A DNA stretch of 8,077 nt, from the NCBI GenBank assembly GCA_039029455.1, contig JBCCGE010000125.1, positions 1 through 8,077 on the forward strand. The letters are read 5' to 3'. Positions within the stretch are counted from its first letter, which is position 1. Each line of letters starts with the position of its first letter. This DNA is from JBCCGE01 sp039029455 (lineage in GTDB: Bacteria; Pseudomonadota; Gammaproteobacteria; Arenicellales; Poriferihabitantaceae). The position numbers were made by a program, and so were the translations under genes. This document shows, piece after piece, positions 1-6,328 of the stretch. The notes below the pieces were generated by a model. That model was not told where the DNA came from and did not search any database. It saw only the letters and a list, made by a program, of their open reading frames with translations.

Positions 1-962
1 AAACCAATGCACCTAGGATTGGTGCTTACATTGGTTCCGGTATTGGTGGCATTAATACCATTGAAAACACCACCTCACTGATGGAAGAAAAAGGGCCCCG
101 ACGGGTCTCGCCTTTCTATATCCCGATGACAATCACCAACATGATTTCAGGTAACCTGTCGATTATGCTCGGGCTTCAGGGGCCAAACCTTTCTATGGTC
201 ACAGCATGCAGCACTGGCACTCATGCCATTGGTGAAGCCGGTCGTCTGATCGAATATGGCGATGCGGATGTGATGATTGCCGGCGGCGCCGAGGCACCGA
301 TTTCACCAACCGCTATGGCGGGCTTCAGTTCGGCTCGCGCGCTTAGCCGCCGCAACGATGATCCTGCAACGGCCAGCAGACCGTGGGATACCGGGCGTGA
401 TGGCTTTGTAATGGGCGAAGGTGCTGGCATCATGGTGCTTGAAGAGTACGAGCACGCCAGAGCTCGGGGCGCCCGAATATATGCGGAGCTGACCGGTTTC
501 GGAATGAGTGGGGATGCTCATCACATGACCAGTCCTTCTCCGGGAGGGGAAGGCGCATCACGGTGTATGGATGCGGCAATGAAAAACGGCGGAATCAACT
601 CGACCGATGTCAGCTATCTGAATGCGCATGGCACGTCCACACCGCAGGGAGACATCGCGGAAACCATGGCAGTGAAGAAAAGTTTTGGTGATCATTCAGG
701 CAATCTTCTTGTCAGCTCCAACAAATCCATGATCGGTCACCTTCTCGGCGCCGCGGGTGGCGTTGAGGCGGTAATGACGGCTATGTCGATCTATCATCAG
801 ATCGTTCCACCGACAATCAATCTGCATGACCAGGATCCGGAATGCGATCTCGACTACGTGCCCAATGAAGCGCGCGACGCTGAGATCAATATTGCGCTTT
901 CCAATTCGTTCGGATTCGGAGGCACGAACGGCACGCTTGCATTCAGCAGACTCCGAGACTGA
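1..962 (+). CDS. fabF: 3-oxoacyl-[acyl-carrier-protein] synthase II (KAS II), 5'-truncated
   Basis: This enzyme condenses malonyl-ACP with acyl-ACP in the elongation cycle of type II fatty acid synthesis in the cytoplasm. The reading frame is open from base 3, so the true start lies before the window; about 319 residues are visible, against about 413 for a full FabF, so roughly 95 are missing. All members of the Cys-His-His active site are present: the nucleophile in TACSTG (Cys codon 207-209), the first His in NAHGTSTPQGD (codon 627-629), and Lys and His in SNKSMIGHLLGAAGG (Lys codon 723-725, His codon 738-740). The C-terminal NSFGFGGTNG glycine loop is also intact. An internal ATG at 81 is not the start, because conserved KAS sequence (IGSGIGG) continues upstream of it. 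The mltG gene follows after 9 bases. FabF is favoured over FabB by close similarity along its whole length and by the mltG-tmk-holB neighbourhood. Confidence 0.96.
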   Translation, partial: TNAPRIGAYIGSGIGGINTIENTTSLMEEKGPRRVSPFYIPMTITNMISGNLSIMLGLQGPNLSMVTACSTGTHAIGEAGRLIEYGDADVMIAGGAEAPISPTAMAGFSSARALSRRNDDPATASRPWDTGRDGFVMGEGAGIMVLEEYEHARARGARIYAELTGFGMSGDAHHMTSPSPGGEGASRCMDAAMKNGGINSTDVSYLNAHGTSTPQGDIAETMAVKKSFGDHSGNLLVSSNKSMIGHLLGAAGGVEAVMTAMSIYHQIVPPTINLHDQDPECDLDYVPNEARDAEINIALSNSFGFGGTNGTLAFSRLRD

Positions 963-971
963 TTCCTGAGG

Positions 972-1994
972 ATGCTTTCAGCCCGGTTTTTTCGCACGCG
1001 CTGGCTGAAAATTCTGCTCATCGTCGCAGGTATTGCGTTATCGGCCGGCGGATATGTTTTGTGGCGATACGCCGACGCGATCAGCAGCCCAATGGATTTC
1101 GGTGAGCAGACCTATCGCATTGAAAAGGGCGCTACGCTCGCATCCATCGCCAATGATCTGGTGAACAAAGGGGTCGTGTCTGAGCCCTATAGTCTTCGCT
1201 TTCTTGCGCGTAAGGAGGGAGTAGGCCACAAGATAAAGGCGGGTGATTATCAGTTTCCGAAAAACCTGATGGTGAAGGATTTTCTGGACTGGATTGTTGA
1301 GGGCAAAGGCCAGCTCGGTATAAAGGTCACCATTATCGAAGGGTGGACGTTCCGGCAGATGCGGCAGAAACTTGGTGAGCAAAAATCACTGGTTTCCGAG
1401 ACTGCGGAATGGACGGATCAGCAAATCATGCAGGCTTTGGGACATCCTGATCTGCACCCGGAAGGACAGTTCTTCCCTGACACCTACCTGTATCGTGCCG
1501 GTGAGTCGGATCTCGCGGTATATCGACGAGCGTTTCAAACCATGCAGCGCAAGATGGATAATTACTGGCAGGAACGCCTGCCGGACATTCAAATCAAGAC
1601 GCCGTATGAAGCCTTGATCATGGCTTCAATAATTGAAAAAGAAACGCAGGCTCGGGAGGAAACCGGTCTGATATCGGGTGTGTTTGACAATCGGCTGAAA
1701 AAAGGCATGCGGCTGCAGACCGATCCTACGGTGATATATGGGATTGGGCCTGAGTTCGACGGTGACATTACACGCAAGCACCTGAAAACTGACACACCCT
1801 ATAACACCTATACCCGCAATGGACTGCCGCCAACGCCCATAAGTCTTCCCGGCGATGATTCCCTTCGAGCCGCGGTGACGCCGAAAGAGACAACCGCGTT
1901 TTATTTCGTTGCCAAAGGGGGCGGCAAACACAAGTTTTCAGATACGCTCAAAGAGCATAATCGAGCTGTGCAAAAATATATTCTGAATAAATAA
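972..1994 (+). CDS. mltG: Endolytic murein transglycosylase MltG (YceG family)
   Basis: MltG cleaves nascent glycan strands at the outer face of the inner membrane and is thought to act as a terminator of glycan polymerisation. The 340-residue protein is the usual length for the family (E. coli, 340). It starts with a short basic segment and one membrane anchor at about residues 12-32 (core LLIVAGIALSAGGYVLW), followed by a LysM-like region (about 45-110) and the YceG catalytic domain. The catalytic Glu is in ASIIEKET, residue E222, matching E218 of E. coli. The nearby blocks MRLQTDPTVIYG and YNTYTRNGLPPTPI are typical. The ATG at 972 is the only sensible start before the anchor, but its purine-rich stretch (tgagg, 967-971) directly abuts it, so translation is probably coupled to fabF, which ends 9 bases earlier. 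In many relatives pabC lies between these two genes; here it does not. Confidence 0.95.
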   Translation: MLSARFFRTRWLKILLIVAGIALSAGGYVLWRYADAISSPMDFGEQTYRIEKGATLASIANDLVNKGVVSEPYSLRFLARKEGVGHKIKAGDYQFPKNLMVKDFLDWIVEGKGQLGIKVTIIEGWTFRQMRQKLGEQKSLVSETAEWTDQQIMQALGHPDLHPEGQFFPDTYLYRAGESDLAVYRRAFQTMQRKMDNYWQERLPDIQIKTPYEALIMASIIEKETQAREETGLISGVFDNRLKKGMRLQTDPTVIYGIGPEFDGDITRKHLKTDTPYNTYTRNGLPPTPISLPGDDSLRAAVTPKETTAFYFVAKGGGKHKFSDTLKEHNRAVQKYILNK

Positions 1995-2021
1995 ATGGAG
2001 AACTGAGGGCAGCGATTTCTG

Positions 2022-2666
2022 ATGACAGGTGCATTCATAACGGTCGAGGGTGGCGACGGCGCGGGAAAAACAACCCAGCTGGACTTCATTGAATCGCATC
2101 TTCACAGGGCCGGAATAACGGTTCGACGAACCCGGGAACCCGGCGGCACGGACCTGGGTGAGGCACTCCGGGAGATACTGTTGTCCGGAGCGGAGTTTGA
2201 GATTTCAGACGATGCTGAGCTGCTGATGATTTTCGCTGCCCGGGAACAGCATCTCAAACAAATCATTCAACCATCGCTGGAAAAGGGGGAGTGGGTGCTA
2301 TGCGATCGTTTCACCGATGCGACCTTCGCCTATCAGGGGGGTGGGCGAGGCATTGCAGACAGTCGAATCGCTGTCCTTGAGGAGTGGGTACAGCAGGGTT
2401 TCGCTCCGGATCTGACCATTCTGCTCGACGTGCCGCTCGAAGTGGCGCAACAACGAACGGCGCAGCGAGGTCAGGCTGTCGATCGCTTTGAGAGCCAGAA
2501 TGACGCCTTCAAGCGGGCGGTGCGGGAAAGTTATTTGTCAATTGCGCGTGCTGCGCCACAGCGCGTCAGGGTTGTCGACGCTAGCGAATCTATCGAGTCG
2601 ATTCAGGACAGGTTGTCGGCGCTTCTGAGGGAATTTATAGAGCACTTTCGCAAGGAGGCCGGGTAA
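2022..2666 (+). CDS. tmk: Thymidylate kinase
   Basis: Thymidylate kinase phosphorylates dTMP to dTDP with ATP, the step shared by the de novo and salvage routes to dTTP. The 214-residue protein has the usual length. Visible motifs are the P-loop GGDGAGKT (residues 10-17), the dTMP-binding segment RTREPGGT, the DRF block in LCDRFTDATFAYQGGGRG, and an Arg-rich LID around QRTAQRGQAVDRFE. An acidic residue in the P-loop (D12) together with Arg residues in the LID is the arrangement of the bacterial E. coli-type enzyme. The start at 2022 is preceded by tgaggg (2004-2009) at a rather long spacing, and 27 bases separate it from mltG. The stop codon overlaps the holB start by one base (TAATG), which suggests translational coupling. 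Confidence 0.96.
   Translation: MTGAFITVEGGDGAGKTTQLDFIESHLHRAGITVRRTREPGGTDLGEALREILLSGAEFEISDDAELLMIFAAREQHLKQIIQPSLEKGEWVLCDRFTDATFAYQGGGRGIADSRIAVLEEWVQQGFAPDLTILLDVPLEVAQQRTAQRGQAVDRFESQNDAFKRAVRESYLSIARAAPQRVRVVDASESIESIQDRLSALLREFIEHFRKEAG
2652..2658 (+). promoter_or_regulatory. Strong Shine-Dalgarno for holB inside the end of tmk
   Basis: The sequence AAGGAGG lies 7 bases before the holB ATG at 2666 and within the last codons of tmk. It is the best ribosome binding site in the window and fixes the holB start at the TAATG junction. Confidence 0.75.
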
Positions 2667-3703
2667 TGGTTATTTACCCATGGCTGGAAAGTGAATGGCA
2701 CAGATTGGTATCAGCAGGCAGGCAGCTGCATCATGGATTGTTGTTAACCGGAAACCACGGTATCGGTAAACTGGAGTTTGCCCTGCTGTTCGCACAACAT
2801 CTGTTTTGTGAACGAAAAACGGACGATGGCCTGGGGTGCGATCAGTGTCACAACTGTCGCCTGTTTCTGGCCGGCACGCATCCCGACCTGCATCTTTTGA
2901 CTACGGAACATCAGGTTGTCAACAGCGAGCATGAACTTGTGGAAGCGTACGCCAATCGGTATCAGGAATCGACTGCTCGCGATAAAAAAGCCAATCCATC
3001 GCGGGTACTTCCTGTAGATCAGGTGCGCACGCTGATTGGTCACTTTGGCACCAGTTCTCACATTGCCAGTCATCGTGTCGCGCTCATCGCTCCGGCCGAT
3101 GCAATGAATCTCTCCGCAGCCAATGCGTTGCTGAAGTTACTTGAAGAACCTCCGGGCAGTTCCACGCTGTTGCTTGTTTCCGACAACCCGGGTTTTTTGC
3201 CGGCGACCATTCGAAGTCGATGTATGAAAATCCCGCTTGCGGCGCCCGTTGATAATGTTGCCTCCAACTGGCTCAGTCAATGGATTCCTGAAGCAGATGC
3301 GGAGTACATGGTGTCATTGATCGATGCCGGCCCGCTCGCAGTGAGGCATCTGGCGACGCATGACTTTCTGCAAAATCATCGACAGATGCTGGCCGCTGTC
3401 GCAGGGCTGTCGGATCGCAGGTTGTCCGGGCTGGATGCGGCCGCGATGTTTGGGAAAATGAATTTTCGGCAGGTGTTGAACTGGTTGCAGCGTTTTACCA
3501 GCGATCTGATTCGGTGGATCGGAGGTCAGAATCCGCCGGTCTGGCAGGGTGAAATCACCCTGAGCATTGAACGATTGTCGGTGCGAAATCTGTTCTTTCT
3601 CTATGATAAGATTACATTTTATCGGAAAATTTCCAGGGAACCCGTTAACGAGCAGATTGTTCTGGAGGATTTAATGCTGATCCTGCAGCGCGTGCTGAGA
3701 TAG
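2666..3703 (+). CDS. holB: DNA polymerase III subunit delta' (clamp loader)
   Basis: Delta' is the rigid stator of the gamma/tau clamp loader, which opens the beta clamp and places it on primed DNA. The protein has 345 residues (E. coli, 334). It shows an AAA+ fold with a partial Walker A (GNHGIGK, residues 29-35, followed by Leu instead of Ser/Thr), consistent with the known lack of ATP hydrolysis by delta'. Four zinc-binding cysteines are present (C48, C58, C61, C64), then AGTHPD, the block ALLKLLEEPPGSSTLLLVSD, and the SRC motif (S184-R185-C186) that supplies the arginine finger to the neighbouring subunit. A charged stretch of about 30 residues (82-113) between THPDLHLL and the VDQVRTL helix is longer than in E. 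coli. The start is fixed by a strong ribosome binding site and a one-base overlap with tmk; pilZ follows after 37 bases. Confidence 0.93.
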   Translation: MVIYPWLESEWHRLVSAGRQLHHGLLLTGNHGIGKLEFALLFAQHLFCERKTDDGLGCDQCHNCRLFLAGTHPDLHLLTTEHQVVNSEHELVEAYANRYQESTARDKKANPSRVLPVDQVRTLIGHFGTSSHIASHRVALIAPADAMNLSAANALLKLLEEPPGSSTLLLVSDNPGFLPATIRSRCMKIPLAAPVDNVASNWLSQWIPEADAEYMVSLIDAGPLAVRHLATHDFLQNHRQMLAAVAGLSDRRLSGLDAAAMFGKMNFRQVLNWLQRFTSDLIRWIGGQNPPVWQGEITLSIERLSVRNLFFLYDKITFYRKISREPVNEQIVLEDLMLILQRVLR

Positions 3704-3740
3704 TCCAGCCGATCCGATTGCTCCCCTAGAAATCAGCAAA

Positions 3741-4190
3741 ATGAGCGAAACTAAGAAACCGAGTCTGACCGCGGTCGCCGCCGCCAGCAGCGCGAAAAAA
3801 AGTCCACTGAAAAACGGCGCGAATGGAGCCAATGGTGCTTCCAAGCGAGATGCCGCCCGGCCGTCCGTGGTTTCGCTGAACTATCCCGACAAGAAAACCC
3901 TTGCCCGCGCCTACATGCCGTTTCTCAAAGGCGGTGGTTTGTTCCTGCCGACATCTCAGGGATACGACATGGGAGAAGAAATATTTCTTCTGGTAACGCT
4001 CCCCGACAGCCAAAAGCCGATACCGGTTCCGGGGTCGGTTGTGTGGCGAACACCGTCAGGTGCAACCGATGGACGAAGACAGGGCATCGGGATCGAATTC
4101 AAAGGGCGTGAAGGCAATTCCCTGCGCTCCCGAGTTGAGGGAATTCTGGGCGCCAAACTGAACGGATCAGCCGAAACCTACACCATGTGA
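3741..4190 (+). CDS. pilZ: PilZ, type IV pilus assembly protein (PilZ domain)
   Basis: This appears to be the ortholog of the founding PilZ protein, needed for type IV pilus assembly. It sits in the holB-tatD position as in Pseudomonas. The domain covers about residues 44-149 and includes AYMPFLKGGGLFLPT, VPGSVVWRTPSGA and QGIGIEF, and it ends in TYTM, close to the THTM end I recall for P. aeruginosa PilZ. The c-di-GMP signature (RxxxR followed by D/NxSxxG) is missing; GGGLFLP stands where the second part would be. True PilZ proteins also lack it, so c-di-GMP binding is not expected. The first 42 residues are an Ala/Lys/Ser/Asn-rich extension with a GANGANGA repeat. No clear ribosome binding site precedes the ATG at 3741; a GTG at 3867 would give a protein of canonical length, so the start is uncertain although the domain is not. 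Confidence 0.88.
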   Translation: MSETKKPSLTAVAAASSAKKSPLKNGANGANGASKRDAARPSVVSLNYPDKKTLARAYMPFLKGGGLFLPTSQGYDMGEEIFLLVTLPDSQKPIPVPGSVVWRTPSGATDGRRQGIGIEFKGREGNSLRSRVEGILGAKLNGSAETYTM

Positions 4191-4196
4191 ACTCGA

Positions 4197-4236
4197 CTTC
4201 GGGTGCGACTGTACTGAACAGTAACGAAACCCGAGG
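4197..4236 (+). other. Nested inverted repeat between pilZ and tatD
   Basis: The 85-base gap between pilZ and tatD contains an outer inverted repeat, tcgggt (4199-4204) with acccga (4229-4234), which can be extended by a wobble and one more pair. Inside it is an inner repeat, actgt (4208-4212) with acagt (4218-4222). As RNA this would fold into one stem with an internal loop. No run of T follows, so it is not a typical intrinsic terminator. It could be an mRNA processing or stability element, or chance. Confidence 0.35.
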
Positions 4237-4275
4237 CAGCCGACAATCACCTCCGTAACATTCATCGATCAGCCT

Positions 4276-5061
4276 ATGCAGCTCGTTGATTCACATTGCC
4301 ATATCAATTTCGATGCGCTGTCGTCAGATATGCCGGGCCTGCTTGCCCGGGCACGCGACAATGGCATCGGTCATATGCTTTGTGTGTCCGTGAACTTTGA
4401 GGATTATCCACAGATCCAGGCGCTCACGGAGCAATACGAACATATTTTTTCATCGGTTGGCGTGCATCCGGTGTATACGGACTGCCACGAACCGTCGATA
4501 GAGGAGCTTGTTGAAAAAGCGACTCATCCGAAGGTGGTCGCAATTGGAGAAACCGGACTGGATTATTTTCGTGCCGACGGCGATCTGGACTGGCAGCGTG
4601 AGCGCTTCGAGCGACATATGGCGGCGGCAACGATTACCGGCAAACCGTTGATTATTCATACACGTCAGGCCGCTGACGACACCATGACAATGCTTGAACA
4701 ACACGCCGATCGTGACGTCAGCGGCGTGATGCATTGTTTTTCTGAGGACTGGACCACCGCCCGTCGTGCGCTCGACATCGGGTTCTGCATTTCGTTTTCG
4801 GGTATTGTGACTTTTAAGAATGCGGATGCACTGAGAGATGTGGCGCGGAAAACACCGCTGGATCGGATGCTGGTCGAAACCGATTCTCCCTATCTCGCAC
4901 CGGTACCTATGCGGGGCAAAACCAACGAACCGAGCTATGTCCGACACACCGCCGAATTCGTCGCCGAACTGCTCAACATGGATTTTGATGCACTGGCGTC
5001 ACAAACCACAGAGAACTTTTTCAGACTTTTTAGCTGCGCGCGTGAGGTGACGGCGCAATGA
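4276..5061 (+). CDS. ycfH: TatD-family metal-dependent hydrolase (YcfH-like)
   Basis: This is a TatD-type TIM-barrel metallohydrolase; family members act as metal-dependent DNases, but the physiological substrate of the YcfH branch is not settled. The 261-residue protein matches the family length. All expected metal ligands are visible: H7 and H9 in DSHCHINF, E92 in AIGETGLDYFR, H128 in IIHTRQA, H153 in GVMHCFSEDW, and D203 in LVETDSPYLAP. The block RGKTNEPSYV following D203 is typical of this branch. Its position after holB and pilZ is the YcfH position, which is why that symbol is preferred over tatD itself. No good ribosome binding site precedes the ATG at 4276, but the HxH motif begins six residues in, so the start is very likely right. 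Its stop overlaps the apt start by four bases (ATGA). Confidence 0.92.
   Translation: MQLVDSHCHINFDALSSDMPGLLARARDNGIGHMLCVSVNFEDYPQIQALTEQYEHIFSSVGVHPVYTDCHEPSIEELVEKATHPKVVAIGETGLDYFRADGDLDWQRERFERHMAAATITGKPLIIHTRQAADDTMTMLEQHADRDVSGVMHCFSEDWTTARRALDIGFCISFSGIVTFKNADALRDVARKTPLDRMLVETDSPYLAPVPMRGKTNEPSYVRHTAEFVAELLNMDFDALASQTTENFFRLFSCAREVTAQ
5044..5050 (+). promoter_or_regulatory. Shine-Dalgarno for apt inside the end of tatD
   Basis: The sequence GAGGTGA lies seven bases before the apt ATG at 5058 and within the last codons of the TatD-family gene. Together with the ATGA overlap it supports coupled translation of the two genes and fixes the apt start. Confidence 0.65.
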
Positions 5062-5597
5062 ACCCGAACCATGATCTGAAATCGCTGGTCCGAAGTTTGC
5101 CGGACGTGCCAAAGGCGGGCGTTATCTTCCGAGACATTACGACATTGCTGGCGGATCCTTCAGGGTTTCGCCGAACGGTCGATCAGATGGTCCATCCTTA
5201 TGCCGGTCAGCAGATCGACAAAATTGCCGGTATTGAAGCCCGGGGCTTTATCCTTGGTGGTGCGATCGCACACCAGCTTTCAGTTGGATTTGTGCCGGTG
5301 CGGAAAAAGGGAAAATTACCGTACAAAACTCTTGAGCAGACTTACGAACTTGAATACGGCACGGATACCGTCGAGATTCATGTCGATATGATTGAGCGCG
5401 GAGAAAAAGTGCTTTTGGTGGATGATTTACTGGCCACCGGTGGCACCGCACTGGCGTCTATTCAGTTGCTGGAGCGTCCAGGCGCAGAAATTACAGGATG
5501 CTGTTTCGTCATCAACCTGCCCGATATCGGCGGCTTCGAGAAACTGAGTTCGGCCGGTTATACCGTCAACACCCTGATGGAGTTTGAGGGCGACTAG
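5058..5597 (+). CDS. apt: Adenine phosphoribosyltransferase
   Basis: This cytoplasmic enzyme salvages adenine by joining it to PRPP, giving AMP and pyrophosphate. The 179-residue protein is close to the E. coli enzyme (183). It shows the N-terminal FRDITTLLADP block, ARGF (61-64), the flexible-loop segment VRKKGKLP (81-88), LEYGTDTVEIHVD, and the PRPP-binding loop VDDLLATGGTA (121-131). The C-terminal INLPDIGG block is also typical. The gene overlaps the TatD-family gene by four bases and has its own good ribosome binding site, so it is probably the last gene of the fabF-to-apt unit. It converges with yggX, with 60 bases between the two stop codons. Confidence 0.96.
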   Translation: MNPNHDLKSLVRSLPDVPKAGVIFRDITTLLADPSGFRRTVDQMVHPYAGQQIDKIAGIEARGFILGGAIAHQLSVGFVPVRKKGKLPYKTLEQTYELEYGTDTVEIHVDMIERGEKVLLVDDLLATGGTALASIQLLERPGAEITGCCFVINLPDIGGFEKLSSAGYTVNTLMEFEGD

Positions 5598-5600
5598 GCC

Positions 5601-5654
5601 GGGAGCATCCGAAGCACGAAATCGATATCGGTCATAACTTTTGCAGCGGCTCCC
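5601..5654. other. Convergent apt/yggX junction with a weak inverted repeat
   Basis: The 60 bases between the apt stop and the yggX stop contain gggagc (5601-5606) and gctccc (5649-5654), a perfect 6-base inverted repeat with a 42-base loop that includes the palindrome cgatatcg. There is no GC-rich hairpin with a T run on either strand. A bidirectional terminator would be expected here, but this one is weak at best. Confidence 0.25.
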
Positions 5655-5657
5655 TGG

Positions 5658-5930
5658 TTAAACCTGATTGAACCCCCCGGGAAGCTGTCCAAATTCGCCT
5701 TCCCTGAACAGATAGCCCAGCATGTGCTGTTCGATCACAAGCTGATTGGCCGGGTCTGCAGAGTTCAGCTGATATTCGTTGATGATCATGACCGATCGCT
5801 CCAGCCATTGCTGCCAACCCTGAGCCGAGATGTTGTCGAATATTCTCTGACCGAGTTCGCCCGGATAAGGTGGTTTTTCGAGACCTTCCGCTTCAATTCC
5901 GAGCAGCGCACATTGGACGATTCTGGACAT
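5658..5930 (-). CDS. yggX: YggX, Fe(2+)-trafficking / oxidative damage protection protein
   Basis: YggX is a small cytoplasmic protein linked to Fe(II) trafficking and to protection of iron-sulfur clusters from oxidants. The 90-residue product matches the family length (E. coli, 91). It begins MSRIVQC, with the conserved Cys at residue 7, and continues with PYPGELGQRIFDNIS, WQQWLERSVMIINEYQLN and the helix ending GYLFRE, all in the family order. The start at 5930 places the conserved N-terminus exactly, but no clear Shine-Dalgarno is seen upstream on the minus strand. In E. coli yggX follows mutY; here it stands alone, convergent with apt and divergent from the A-type iron-sulfur carrier 444 bases away. 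A perfect inverted repeat ends about 34 bases upstream of its start and is a candidate operator. Confidence 0.95.
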   Translation of the reverse strand: MSRIVQCALLGIEAEGLEKPPYPGELGQRIFDNISAQGWQQWLERSVMIINEYQLNSADPANQLVIEQHMLGYLFREGEFGQLPGGFNQV

Positions 5931-5963
5931 ATTTTGCTACGTTTTTGACTTGTTGAATTCTTG

Positions 5964-5988
5964 AAACTGGTTAAAATGACACCAGTTT
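5964..5988. promoter_or_regulatory. Perfect 8-base inverted repeat upstream of yggX, candidate operator
   Basis: The arms are aaactggt (5964-5971) and accagttt (5981-5988), separated by nine bases (taaaatgac). One wobble and one further pair extend the match outward. The repeat lies 34 bases upstream of the yggX start, where a promoter or its regulator site is expected. It could be a dimeric repressor site or a hairpin in the leader transcript. No regulator can be named from the sequence. Confidence 0.4.
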
Positions 5989-5989
5989 T

Positions 5990-6084
5990 ACAGGCAGTTA
6001 GATAGGGTGTCAGGGTAAATATACAACCACCTCGGCGCCGTGGCCGTAAATCGGCACTACCGGGTGAATATGCCCCTAACCTGT
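5990..6084 (+). other. Possible folded RNA segment
   Basis: A closing stem can form between acag+gttag (5990-5993 and 5997-6001, with a gca bulge) and ctaac+ctgt (6076-6084). Inside it, ccac (6027-6030) can pair with gtgg (6040-6043) around a ggcgcc palindrome, or alternatively gtg+ccg (6040-6046) with cggcac (6052-6057) around a taaat loop. I recognise no known riboswitch or small RNA here. The pairing may be chance. Confidence 0.2.
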
Positions 6085-6273
6085 GTTGTTCAGTCGTCCT
6101 TTGATTATGTTATTGAATGTATGGCCTTGAATCCGGTTGAATCAGATCAGCTTGGGTGTTGACCCGGTTGTCGATCCGGATGAACGCTGACACGATCTGG
6201 ATGTGTTCAAATGGTTCCGACTGCCGATTCTGAGTGCAAGTCCAAGTCAAAATCAACACGCAGAAAAAACAGA

Positions 6274-6306
6274 TTGACAACGCAAAAACGCAACACAAAA
6301 TGTAAT
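6274..6306 (+). promoter_or_regulatory. Candidate promoter for the A-type iron-sulfur carrier gene
   Basis: A perfect -35 box, TTGACA, lies at 6274-6279. The best -10-like hexamer downstream is TGTAAT at 6301-6306, a five of six match, but the spacer is 21 bases rather than 16-18. Transcription would start near 6313, about 60 bases before the start codon at 6375. Such a spacer would need an activator that distorts DNA, or the true -10 is a poorer match nearer the -35. Confidence 0.3.
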
Positions 6307-6328
6307 ACGGGGCCTTTGCAGTCGCACC

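Noticed and set aside
81..83. Internal ATG as the start of fabF
   Set aside because: Conserved KAS sequence including IGSGIGG continues in frame upstream to the window edge, so the gene is truncated by the window.
4212..4223. tactg-aa-cagta, resembling a LexA (SOS) box
   Set aside because: The half-sites match the E. coli LexA consensus, but the spacing is two bases instead of ten, and it lies inside a larger inverted repeat.
4450..4947. Minus-strand frame of 165 residues opposite the TatD-family gene
   Set aside because: It lies wholly antisense to a gene with all its metal ligands and has no recognisable motif, so it is a shadow of the real frame.
5964..5988. FadR operator upstream of yggX
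   Set aside because: The half-sites look similar, but the centre is nine bases long rather than three, and yggX has no role in fatty acid metabolism.
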